Part shown: one piece after another, positions 16,629 through 23,293 of the stretch
How positions within the stretch are numbered: the stretch's first letter is position 1
How the letters are laid out: every line of letters starts with the position of its first letter
Assembly (NCBI GenBank): GCA_964369885.1
Contig: CAYJGQ010000015.1
Location: 1-27,563, forward strand
Length of the DNA: 27,563 nucleotides
Direction: 5' to 3'
Source of the DNA: Heteroruminococcus sp964369885
Lineage (GTDB): Bacteria; Bacillota; Clostridia; Oscillospirales; Ruminococcaceae
Program-made: the position numbers and the translations under genes
Notes under the pieces: model-generated
The model's input: only the letters and a program-made list of their open reading frames with translations
Told to the model about the DNA's origin: nothing
Database searches by the model: none

Positions 16629-17402
16629 ATGCAAATTGGAGTGTCGACAGCCTGTTTTTATCCCATGTATACCGAGGAGGCCTTGGGGGAGCTACTAAAG
16701 ACCGATACCCCCTGCGTAGAGTTCTTTATAAATGCCGACAGCGAGCTTGAGGATGCCTACATAAATGAGCTAAAAAGGCGGTGTGATGATGCCGATGTTC
16801 AGGTGGTAGCGCTGCATCCGTTTTTGTCGGGGATGGAGGGATTGTTCTTCTTTTCGGGGTACCAAAGGCGCACATTGGACAGCCGAGAGTACTACAAGCG
16901 ATATTACCATGCGGCCGCACTACTGGGAGCCGGAGGGGTTGTGTTTCATGGGGCACACCACATGCAGCAGATAAGCATGGAGCAGTATGTAGAGTATTAC
17001 AGTCCACTGCAGGATGATGCCAAGGCCATGGGTGTACAGCTATGCCACGAAAATGTGGTGAGATGCAGCGGCCGATATCCCGAGTTTTTCACCCGGATGT
17101 CAAAACTTCTTCCCACAGCAAGGTATGTACTGGACTGCAAACAGGCGGTGCGTGCCGGGGTAAAACCCATCGAGATGGCCAAGGCCATGGGGGAGGGAAT
17201 ATTTCATCTCCACCTAAGTGACCATACCGCCACCCAGGACTGCCTTTCACCCGGTCAGGGAGAGATGGATTTTTGTGAGTTGTTTGATTTAATTCGGGCT
17301 CAGGGGTTTGATGGAACAGCGGTGGTAGAGCTTTACAGGAACAATTTTAAGGATACAGAGCTACTTGAGCAAGGGCGGCGCTACATAGGAAATTTATGGT
17401 AG
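16629..17402 (+). CDS. Sugar phosphate isomerase/epimerase-like TIM-barrel protein
   Basis: A 257-residue member of the xylose isomerase-like TIM-barrel (AP endonuclease 2) superfamily. Marks are the N-terminal IGVSTACFYP, VVALHPFLSGMEG, GGVVFHGAHH, LCHENVVRCSG, YVLDCKQAVRAG, HLHLSDHTATQDCLSPGQGEMDF and the closing TAVVELY, giving the expected His, Glu and Asp metal ligands. The H-x-S-D...G-x-G-x-x-D-F pattern is classic for this family. The ATG at 16629 follows GAAGGAGA; a longer frame from 16554 begins inside the promoter. It stands alone between secF and a DUF6514-like gene, so the substrate cannot be inferred. It is a different branch from the TIM-barrel protein at 4374-5177. Confidence 0.87.
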   Translation: MQIGVSTACFYPMYTEEALGELLKTDTPCVEFFINADSELEDAYINELKRRCDDADVQVVALHPFLSGMEGLFFFSGYQRRTLDSREYYKRYYHAAALLGAGGVVFHGAHHMQQISMEQYVEYYSPLQDDAKAMGVQLCHENVVRCSGRYPEFFTRMSKLLPTARYVLDCKQAVRAGVKPIEMAKAMGEGIFHLHLSDHTATQDCLSPGQGEMDFCELFDLIRAQGFDGTAVVELYRNNFKDTELLEQGRRYIGNLW

Positions 17403-17567
17403 ACCAAGTAGACCTTCTTGCGACAAGGCACTAATACAATATAAGAAACCAACCGTAATTGTCGCAGCTTCGCTGTGTGGCCTAAGGGAAAATGGGCTGA
17501 GGTTTTCTTCCGTATGTTTTGTCTGAGCGTACGGGGACACAGAGCATGTGCACTGTGATGAGAAGGG

Positions 17568-17855
17568 ATGGTGATTTGTGTGAATGAGGCGGTTAATAAC
17601 CTGGAGAACGTCAGGTATTTGCCAAAGACACGTAGACTAAACTATGTGGTTGTAGAATGTGTGCGATACTTTGAAGCGTCGAAGGCCAGTGTTTTTTACG
17701 GGATTAAAGCCATGAGCGGTGATGTGTGCGTATTTTATCTTGAGGACATTTCGCCCGATGAGAATTTGGTTCATTACCTGGCATCGCTGTGTAATGCACA
17801 CAATGTATTGCCCTGTCATGTGCAGGATTTGATTGACGATTTACGTGTGAGATAA
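17568..17855 (+). CDS. Small DUF6514-like protein, unknown function
   Basis: A 95-residue protein with a central VFYGIKAMSGDVCVFYLEDISPDENLV region followed by a CNAHNVLPCHVQDLIDDLR tail. This pattern resembles the small clostridial proteins annotated DUF6514 (recalled, not searched). No membrane segment or catalytic motif is seen. The start is uncertain: ATG at 17568 directly follows AGAAGGG with almost no spacing, and GTG codons at 17571 and 17580 are alternatives, the latter better spaced. A possible promoter with TTGCGA and TATAAG lies near 17419-17446. Confidence 0.7.
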   Translation: MVICVNEAVNNLENVRYLPKTRRLNYVVVECVRYFEASKASVFYGIKAMSGDVCVFYLEDISPDENLVHYLASLCNAHNVLPCHVQDLIDDLRVR

Positions 17856-17868
17856 AAACCTGTTGTAG

Positions 17869-17909
17869 GGGGGCGTGGTGTTAATAGCACACAGCACTCC
17901 CCCCTTTGG
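17869..17909 (+). terminator. Weak terminator-like hairpin after the small gene
   Basis: GGGGGG-C-GTG-G-TGT and ACA-C/AG-CAC-T-CCCCCC form an imperfect stem around a short AT loop, followed only by TTT. Its location 15-20 nt past the stop fits a terminator but the U-tract is poor. Confidence 0.5.
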
Positions 17910-17974
17910 GTGGTATGTAAAGAAGGAACAATGCCCTAAATTTGAAGGATGAAATAAAAGATTCCCATAAAGAT

Positions 17975-18005
17975 AATTTGTATTAGTCTGTGGCTAATAC
18001 AAATT
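17975..18005. promoter_or_regulatory. 12-bp perfect inverted repeat upstream of nrdR
   Basis: AATTTGTATTAG at 17975-17986 and CTAATACAAATT at 17994-18005 are perfect complements around a 7-nt centre. No T-run follows. It lies ~92 nt before the nrdR ATG and could be an operator or an RNA stem-loop. It does not match the known NrdR box. Confidence 0.55.
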
Positions 18006-18097
18006 TGCTATGTGCATGGCACTGATTATTTGTGATCTGGGGACGTTTTTGAGCAGGCGAGTAACAATAGGCTTTAGTGATCTTGGAGGGGTATAGT

Positions 18098-18571
18098 ATG
18101 AGATGTCCGTACTGCACACATTCGGAGAGTAAGGTTGTAGATTCCCGCCCAACAGATGAGGGCGAGCGCATACGCCGCCGCAGGGAGTGTTTGTCCTGCG
18201 AGCGCCGTTTTACTACCTATGAGGTTATAGAAACTACCCCCCTCATGGTGATAAAGCGCGATGGTGCACGGGAGGTTTTTGATCAAAACAAACTTTTGTC
18301 GGGCATGATAAAGGCCTGCGAGAAACGCCCCGTGTCCCTAAACGAGCTTGAGGAGGCGGTTAGTGGTATTGAAACCACCCTACAAAACTCACTGGAGCGG
18401 GAGGTTTCCTCCACCGAGATAGGCGAGCTTGCCATGGAAAAACTCGGCAGGATAGATCAGGTGGCCTATGTGAGGTTTGCCTCTGTTTATCGTCAGTTTA
18501 AGGATATCAATTCCTTTTTATCAGAGCTGAAAATGATACTCGAACGAGAGAAAATGGAGGAAAACAGATGA
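18098..18571 (+). CDS. nrdR: Transcriptional repressor NrdR
   Basis: NrdR represses ribonucleotide reductase genes when dATP is high. The 157-residue protein has the standard layout: an N-terminal zinc ribbon with C3, C6, C31 and C34 (CPYC...CLSC) and an ATP-cone domain at about 49-139 containing MVIKRDGAREVFDQNKL and GRIDQVAYVRFASVYRQFKD. The ATG at 18098 follows TTGGAGGGG; a longer frame from 18077 starts upstream of this site. The stop overlaps the next start by 4 nt (ATGA). No ribonucleotide reductase gene lies in this window and no NrdR box was recognised. Confidence 0.96.
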   Translation: MRCPYCTHSESKVVDSRPTDEGERIRRRRECLSCERRFTTYEVIETTPLMVIKRDGAREVFDQNKLLSGMIKACEKRPVSLNELEEAVSGIETTLQNSLEREVSSTEIGELAMEKLGRIDQVAYVRFASVYRQFKDINSFLSELKMILEREKMEENR

Positions 18572-19185
18572 AACAGCTTTCAAACGCTGAAATTGAAGCC
18601 CGACTGCGCAAGGCCATGAAGGATGAGGCCTCGGCACTGATGCATTTGGCAGATTTTTTTGAGGCAGATCAAATGGCCGAGGTGGTAAACCTGTTGGCGG
18701 CACACAAGGGTCATGTGTTTACAAGCGCCTGCGGAACATCGGGTGTTACTGCTCGCAAGATAGCCCATACACTGTCCTGCCTTGAAATTCCCACGGTATT
18801 TATAGCCCCCTCCGACGCTGTGCATGGCGCACTTGGCAAGGTGCAAAGCGGCGATATAATGATATTTATATCCAAGGGCGGAAAGTCGCACGAGCTTTCC
18901 CCAATGTTAAAAGCCTGCAAAACCAAGGGCGTTATTGTTATAACCACCACCGAGAACCCCCAAAGCGAACTTGCACTGGGAAGTGATTATGTGGTGCCCA
19001 TGAATATAAACTACGAGGCAGACCCATTCCAGATGTTGGCCACCTCCAGCACCTTGGCGGCTATGTCTATATGGGATGCCATAGCCATAACCCTTGTCGA
19101 GATGACCGAGTTTACCAAGGCAAAATTTAAGGTAATACATCCAGGCGGCGCAGTGGGAGAGAAACTTCTGTCCGAAGAAAAGTAA
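18568..19185 (+). CDS. SIS-domain sugar isomerase-like protein (KpsF/GutQ type, no CBS)
   Basis: A 205-residue single SIS domain (about 40-175). SIS domains bind phosphosugars; the closest pattern is the arabinose-5-phosphate isomerase family KpsF/GutQ, seen in FTSACGTSGVTARKIAHTL, VFIAPSDAVHGALGKVQSGDIMIFISKGGKSHEL and the C-terminal KVIHPGGAVGEKL. The C-terminal CBS pair of KpsF is missing, which is common in Firmicute relatives that do not make Kdo. The ATG overlaps the nrdR stop, so translation is coupled to nrdR. Actual substrate unknown. Confidence 0.87.
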   Translation: MKQLSNAEIEARLRKAMKDEASALMHLADFFEADQMAEVVNLLAAHKGHVFTSACGTSGVTARKIAHTLSCLEIPTVFIAPSDAVHGALGKVQSGDIMIFISKGGKSHELSPMLKACKTKGVIVITTTENPQSELALGSDYVVPMNINYEADPFQMLATSSTLAAMSIWDAIAITLVEMTEFTKAKFKVIHPGGAVGEKLLSEEK

Positions 19186-19196
19186 AACATATAAAA

Positions 19197-19231
19197 ACGA
19201 TGGCATCCCGATTATTCGGGATGCCATTTTT
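19197..19231. terminator. Bidirectional terminator between SIS gene and methyltransferase
   Basis: ATGGCATCCCG and CGGGATGCCAT are perfect 11-bp complements around ATTATT, followed by TTTTTGTG on the plus strand. The convergent minus-strand gene ends 14 nt further on and the minus side carries TCGTTTTTA, so the element likely serves both. Confidence 0.85.
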
Positions 19232-19244
19232 GTGTTATGTGTGA

Positions 19245-19961
19245 TTATAACTTTTTTAGCAGCAGGTGATTAAAATAGGCGATTTTTATAAACTCTTCGT
19301 TTTTTAGCAGTTGTTGCTCGGTGGCAAACATATCCTCTACCCAGTTTTCCTGAGCCTGTGTATCGGGGTTATGCAGGCTGGCCAACACCCGTGCCCCCAG
19401 TGTGGCGGTAAGCTCAAGGGCGCCGTCGGCCCACTGCACAAGCCGACTGTTTGGGTAGTATTTTATGTCCCCAAAAGCGCTTGAGTGAGAATGCCCACCA
19501 CCCAGCAGTTTTTGGGCGTCGCCAAGGTCGTAGTCCTGCACTATGGCCTGAATTATGCGCCCGTTTTTATTATGCTTTACCACCGAAAGTGTGCCACCAA
19601 CCTTTAGTACACGCAAAAGCTTTTGTATAATATCGGCAGGGTGGTCTACAAACTCCAAAACAAGATGGCATACTACAAGATCAAACGATTGGTCGGGAAT
19701 ATTGCAAAGTGAGGAGATGCCACCGTGAATTTGGGTGTAGTTGTGCTCGTTTTTGGCGGCGGCTATCATATCGGCATCTATCTCGGTGGCGGTGAGGTCG
19801 TTGTTTTGGGCCAAAAAGTTTGCGGTGAACCCAAACCCACTGCCAAAATCCAGCACTTTTTTGCCCTTTATGTCCTCAAGCTGGCTGCAAATCGTCCGGT
19901 AAAACAACCTACCCAAAGGGGAAACCGTATAGTCGTAGTATAGCTTCATGTCGTTGTTCAT
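19245..19961 (-). CDS. Class I SAM-dependent methyltransferase
   Basis: A 238-residue Rossmann-fold methyltransferase. Motif I is VLDFGSGFGFTANFL (about 36-50), the acidic post-I residue is in ATEIDADM, and FDLVVCHLVLEFVDHP with VLKVGGTLSVVKHN gives motifs IV and V. The pattern of the second half (HxVLEFV...VLKxGGxLS...N.NGRIIQAIVQDYD) recalls SmtA/CmoM, the tRNA cmo5U carboxyl methyltransferase family, but that is resemblance from memory only. The ATG at 19961 follows GGAGGT. It begins 12 nt after the anti-sigma gene on the same strand, so it may belong to the sigma-factor operon and be part of its response. Confidence 0.88.
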   Translation of the reverse strand: MNNDMKLYYDYTVSPLGRLFYRTICSQLEDIKGKKVLDFGSGFGFTANFLAQNNDLTATEIDADMIAAAKNEHNYTQIHGGISSLCNIPDQSFDLVVCHLVLEFVDHPADIIQKLLRVLKVGGTLSVVKHNKNGRIIQAIVQDYDLGDAQKLLGGGHSHSSAFGDIKYYPNSRLVQWADGALELTATLGARVLASLHNPDTQAQENWVEDMFATEQQLLKNEEFIKIAYFNHLLLKKL

Positions 19962-19973
19962 GGTAGACCTCCG

Positions 19974-21023
19974 TTATTTTACATTTACAGTAAACTCCTC
20001 TCCCACAGGCGCAAACTCAGCCTCACCGCTTTCGGAGATGCTACGTGTGTATACCTGCAGTGTGAAGTGCTCAACCTCATCACTTAGCTGATAGTCATCA
20101 TTATCAATTAGAAGCTCGCCACCATAAGCGCCTTCGATAATGGGTGCCGACTCAAATTCAACGGGAGTGCCAAGGTTGTCCGTACCTTTAATTATAACAG
20201 ATATATCCATGAAAATATCATCGGTAGAATAAAAAATACTTGTGGATATGGGATTTATGGTGAGCTTTTCCACTACAATGTCAGCACCATTGCCAAGAGA
20301 AACGCCCAGCGCTATATCCTGTGTAAAGGTGTTTTGGGATAGCTCATCACCATTGGTAGTGAATTCAAAGTTCCAGCGTTCCTTGATGTACTCGCTATTA
20401 ACATTCACACCGGAAACATAAATATTAACACTCATATCGCCCTCAAACTTCTCTTTTAGCATGAATACATTTACAAACTGCATGGTGTTTTCGTCAAGTG
20501 TTTTTTGGGAGGTCTGCTGGGCTGTATTCATATGCTCGCCGTTGATGTAAAGTCTAAGATGCGGCGACCAAATGGAGCCTTCCTCTATTGTGGTGTTTTC
20601 ACCGGTTACCGTTGTGGCAACAATAACCTTGTTGTTTTCGCGGTCATACACCACTTCGCCTAAATTTACGGTGACATCATTCTTGGTTTCGGATTGGTTT
20701 AGTACGGTGGCATAATCGGAAAGATTGTCTGTTAGCCCAAACATTTCGGCAATGGTGTGGGCCACGGGATTAGTGGTTGCAAAAGCGCTTACACTGCCAA
20801 AGGATGCTGTTAATACAATGGCAGCACAAGCTGCGGTTGTCAAAATTTTTGTTATCATTTTTTTGTTGGTATTTTTCACTTTTTTGCTCTCCTTAAATAG
20901 TTTGTGTTTTAATATTTCATTACTTAATATTTTGTCCTTCTCCTGTTGTGTCAAGATACAGTCGTTGTAGTTTTGGACATCTGTCTTGGTATCGTTTAAT
21001 AAATCATAGATGTTTTTGTTCAT
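19974..21023 (-). CDS. DUF4179-type anti-sigma factor, membrane-anchored
   Basis: A 349-residue protein with a cytoplasmic N-terminus (about 1-55) beginning MNKNIYDLLND, one membrane segment (about 56-80) followed by the TNPVAHTIAEMFGLTDNLSDYATVLNQ region that marks DUF4179 proteins, and a long beta-rich extracytoplasmic part. DUF4179 genes commonly sit directly behind ECF-type sigma genes and are thought to hold the sigma factor at the membrane until a signal arrives. The ATG at 21023 lies one base after the sigma stop; a GTG at 21041 inside the sigma gene is an alternative start. The ligand or stress sensed is not apparent. Confidence 0.87.
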   Translation of the reverse strand: MNKNIYDLLNDTKTDVQNYNDCILTQQEKDKILSNEILKHKLFKESKKVKNTNKKMITKILTTAACAAIVLTASFGSVSAFATTNPVAHTIAEMFGLTDNLSDYATVLNQSETKNDVTVNLGEVVYDRENNKVIVATTVTGENTTIEEGSIWSPHLRLYINGEHMNTAQQTSQKTLDENTMQFVNVFMLKEKFEGDMSVNIYVSGVNVNSEYIKERWNFEFTTNGDELSQNTFTQDIALGVSLGNGADIVVEKLTINPISTSIFYSTDDIFMDISVIIKGTDNLGTPVEFESAPIIEGAYGGELLIDNDDYQLSDEVEHFTLQVYTRSISESGEAEFAPVGEEFTVNVK

Positions 21024-21024
21024 T

Positions 21025-21576
21025 CTACTCACCCTTTCCACCTAAAATTAAGCGCAGTTTTTTCTTTCCCCGTGACAGCCTATTGTAAATTACATCGACA
21101 GATAAGCCAAGCTCGCCACTGATTTTTCCTACATCCTGATCATATAGATATATCCGCCTAAAAAGCTCTTTGTCCCTATCCTTTAATCCACAAATAAGCT
21201 GTTCAAACTCGGCGTCGTGCTCCTGTTGCAGTAGGGGAATTTGTGCCGTTTCATCAGCTATATTAAAAGTAGCGTCAATATCCTCGGTGGCAATTTCCTT
21301 TATATGACTTCTTATATAGCTAATGGATTTATATCGAGCTATGGCCGCAATCCAGTTTTTGAGTGAGCTTTTGTCCTTGTCGTATTGTTGGATGTTGTAC
21401 CATATGGCAAGCAGTACATCGTTAAAGCATTCCTCATGATACATTGGTAAAAGGTTCATATGCTTATTAATAACGCTTTTTATCAAGTTTCCGTATTTAT
21501 CCAGCACCAAACCCAGTGCGCTTTGCTCCTGATTTAAGATTGCCTTTACGATACTATCCTCTGAGATATCACTCAT
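21025..21576 (-). CDS. ECF-type sigma-70 family RNA polymerase sigma factor
   Basis: A 183-residue sigma factor with region 2 (about 20-95, including CFNDVLLAIWYNIQQYD and SSLKNWIAAIARYKSISYIR) and region 4 (about 125-180, ending in LGLSVDVIYNRLSRGKKKLR, the helix that reads the -35 element). The ATG at 21576 follows a perfect AGGAGGTGA; the longer frame to 21639 is unsupported. It is the first gene of a unit with the DUF4179 anti-sigma factor and a methyltransferase. Such pairs usually activate their own promoter; no paired target sequence could be picked out by eye in the 450 nt upstream. Confidence 0.92.
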   Translation of the reverse strand: MSDISEDSIVKAILNQEQSALGLVLDKYGNLIKSVINKHMNLLPMYHEECFNDVLLAIWYNIQQYDKDKSSLKNWIAAIARYKSISYIRSHIKEIATEDIDATFNIADETAQIPLLQQEHDAEFEQLICGLKDRDKELFRRIYLYDQDVGKISGELGLSVDVIYNRLSRGKKKLRLILGGKGE

Positions 21577-22027
21577 TTTGTCACCTCCTAACACGGCTTG
21601 TCGTAATATAATTCGCAAAAAAATCTTAATTTCTATCACAATTATAAATTTTTTTATTTTTTTGTTGGCATTGCTAATATAAACCTACAATGCCAATGGG
21701 GTGGGCGGTGTAGGCTTTCACCATTCCCACTGCCCACACGGCGCTTGACCTGCCTTGCTCCCCAAAGGGGGCAGAACTCAGGCCTTAGCAGACGGATATT
21801 ATGGTGAAATAGCATAGCATGTGGGGTGTAAAAACATGGGAATATCAGCAGGGTGCTATTATTTAGACGCATACGCTATTTCAAATTGGTCAAAAAATAA
21901 TCCCCCAAACAATTAGGCAATGCTTTTTAGTTAGCCGTGATGGCTTTGGGCAACAGCAGGGGAGAGAACAACGGTTTTAACGCAAGAGAACCCCCAATAC
22001 GCAAACTGCGTATTGGGGGTTCTCGAC
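21577..22027. other. Intergenic region with several inverted repeats, no gene
   Basis: The 451-nt gap between the sigma gene and tRNA-Leu contains no convincing gene. It holds an A/T-rich run next to the sigma gene, a 9-bp inverted repeat TTGGCATTG / CAATGCCAA at 21665-21673 and 21688-21696, a longer imperfect foldback GTGGGC / GCCCAC around 21701-21737, two inverted near-copies of TGAAATAGCATAGC at about 21805-21820 and 21868-21883, and the terminator-like hairpin at 21986-22024. A 72-residue open frame on the minus strand (21654-21872) lacks a ribosome site. The density of foldbacks hints at a small degraded mobile repeat, but no target duplication was recognised. Confidence 0.5.
21986..22024 (-). 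terminator. Long perfect hairpin after tRNA-Leu
   Basis: An 18-bp perfect inverted repeat (GAGAACCCCCAATACGCA and its complement) with a 3-nt loop starts 3-4 nt past the tRNA CCA end on the minus strand. Only a weak T content (TTGCGTT) follows, so it may act as a terminator or as a 3' processing/stability structure. Confidence 0.65.
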
Positions 22028-22114
22028 TGGTGCCGCTGACCGGGATCGAACCGGTACGATGTTGCCATCACGGGATTTTAAGTCCCGGGCGTCTGCCAAT
22101 TCCGCCACAGCGGC
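22028..22114 (-). tRNA. tRNA-Leu (anticodon TAA)
   Basis: An 87-nt class II tRNA with acceptor GCCGCTG/CAGCGGC, D loop GGCGGAATTGGCAGACGC, anticodon stem CGGGA/TCCCG with loop CTTAAAA (anticodon TAA), a long variable arm TGATGGCAACATCG, T arm ACCGG/CCGGT with TTCGATC, and encoded ACCA. It reads UUA, not the CUG codon predicted as specifier of the T-box at 8607-8893. Confidence 0.95.
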
Positions 22115-22134
22115 AAGCTAAATGATACCAAATA

Positions 22135-22163
22135 AATATACCGTAAATATCTCATTTAGTCAA
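22135..22163 (-). promoter_or_regulatory. Promoter of tRNA-Leu
   Basis: On the minus strand TTGACT at 22158-22163, a 17-nt spacer and TATATT at 22135-22140, about 20 nt before the tRNA 5' end. Confidence 0.75.
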
Positions 22164-22191
22164 CCATAAAATCAATTTAATCGGCGGTGTA

Positions 22192-23277
22192 TTATAAAAC
22201 TCTATTGGCAAGGGTTGGGGTGTCGTTATCACAAAAAGTTTCCATACCATAACAAAACAGTACCTGATCATAGGACTCAACGTCCAGTTCTTTTAGCTGG
22301 GTTGTGTCGATCTCATCAAGGTTAATATAGGTTACCTCGACAAAATGTAGCGATAAAAACGGCAGTATGCTGTTGGCACTTTTATCACCAAATACCAGCA
22401 GCCGTCCCCAACCATCCCCGCTTACCTGCTCTATTTCGGTGTAGACGGCCTCCCCACCCATGTAAACATCAAGGGGGTCATCAGTGGTGGAGGTGGGGTA
22501 AAATGTGTCATAATGGCTAAGTAGGCCGTCGCTGTCCTGCACCACCATAGAAACGCTGTGCGCTGCTCCTGAAAAATGGTAGAGGGATAAGATGTCGCTC
22601 TTTACCTCCTCGTCGGGCCAGACCTCCACAAGGCTGCCACGCAGGTCATGGTAAATATATTCGCGCTCAAAATCACGCAGGCTGTATGGTGTAAGCCTCA
22701 TGCGTTCGGCAATTGTGCTATACACCCTATACCCACCAAGCATGGTAAGGTCAGGCGTTGTGCGGTAGTACAGGTACTCGCCGCTTAGGTCGTAACTACC
22801 AAGAAGGGTGGGGTAAACATCCACAAAGGATACATGCCCCTCCATTTTGTTTGACAACTCGTTTAGCATAACCTTTTGGTTGAAAAGTGGGGCGTAGTCC
22901 GACACCTGCTCCTGCTTTATGGCCACAGCAGTGGGCACAACCACCACCATGGTGGGGACGTTATATTTATCCGAAAAGTTAACTATGGAGGTGGCGTTAT
23001 CCAGAGCTATGCTGTCGCCGTCCGATGGCCAGTAGTTTTCAAGCAGACCATCCTCGGTAAAGAACACCCCGTCACGCTCGCGCTGACCGCTTGCCCTTAA
23101 AACCTCCGAGGCGATGCCCTTTAGAGGTTGGGCATATATCAGTCGGGAGTGCAGATAGCTCTCAAGCTCGGCCTGGGAGGGGATGGTCTGCCAATTTGGA
23201 GGGTTAACTATAAAGCTTGCCGTGGCCACCGACAAAATAATTGCTAAACTCACCGCCGAGAATATATTTTTTAACAC
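22192..23277 (-). CDS. DHHW/AlgX-like protein lacking the DHHW motif
   Basis: A 361-residue exported or membrane-tethered protein with an N-terminal hydrophobic segment (about 5-25). The fold pattern (DGVFFTEDGLLENYW, TMVVVVPTAVAIKQEQ, YLYYRT..T.LGGYRVY, LLVFGDKSANSILPFL) is that of DHHW proteins, SGNH-like partners of MBOAT O-acyltransferases in Firmicutes. Where relatives have YYRTDHHWTxLG, this protein has YYRTTPDLTMLG (residues 171-181), so the defining Asp-His-His is absent. The start is a GTG at 23277 with GGTGG upstream. It follows the MBOAT gene by 16 nt, which itself has lost its catalytic His. The pair may be a non-acylating complex or may use other residues. Confidence 0.8.
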   Translation of the reverse strand: MLKNIFSAVSLAIILSVATASFIVNPPNWQTIPSQAELESYLHSRLIYAQPLKGIASEVLRASGQRERDGVFFTEDGLLENYWPSDGDSIALDNATSIVNFSDKYNVPTMVVVVPTAVAIKQEQVSDYAPLFNQKVMLNELSNKMEGHVSFVDVYPTLLGSYDLSGEYLYYRTTPDLTMLGGYRVYSTIAERMRLTPYSLRDFEREYIYHDLRGSLVEVWPDEEVKSDILSLYHFSGAAHSVSMVVQDSDGLLSHYDTFYPTSTTDDPLDVYMGGEAVYTEIEQVSGDGWGRLLVFGDKSANSILPFLSLHFVEVTYINLDEIDTTQLKELDVESYDQVLFCYGMETFCDNDTPTLANRVL

Positions 23278-23293
23278 CTGATTTCCACCACCT

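Noticed and set aside
17975..18005. Palindrome as NrdR autoregulatory box
   Set aside because: NrdR boxes are 16-bp ACACWATATATWGTGT-like pairs; this sequence does not match.
21654..21872. 72-residue minus-strand frame between sigma gene and tRNA-Leu
   Set aside because: No ribosome site, no family resemblance and the region is full of inverted repeats; treated as non-coding.
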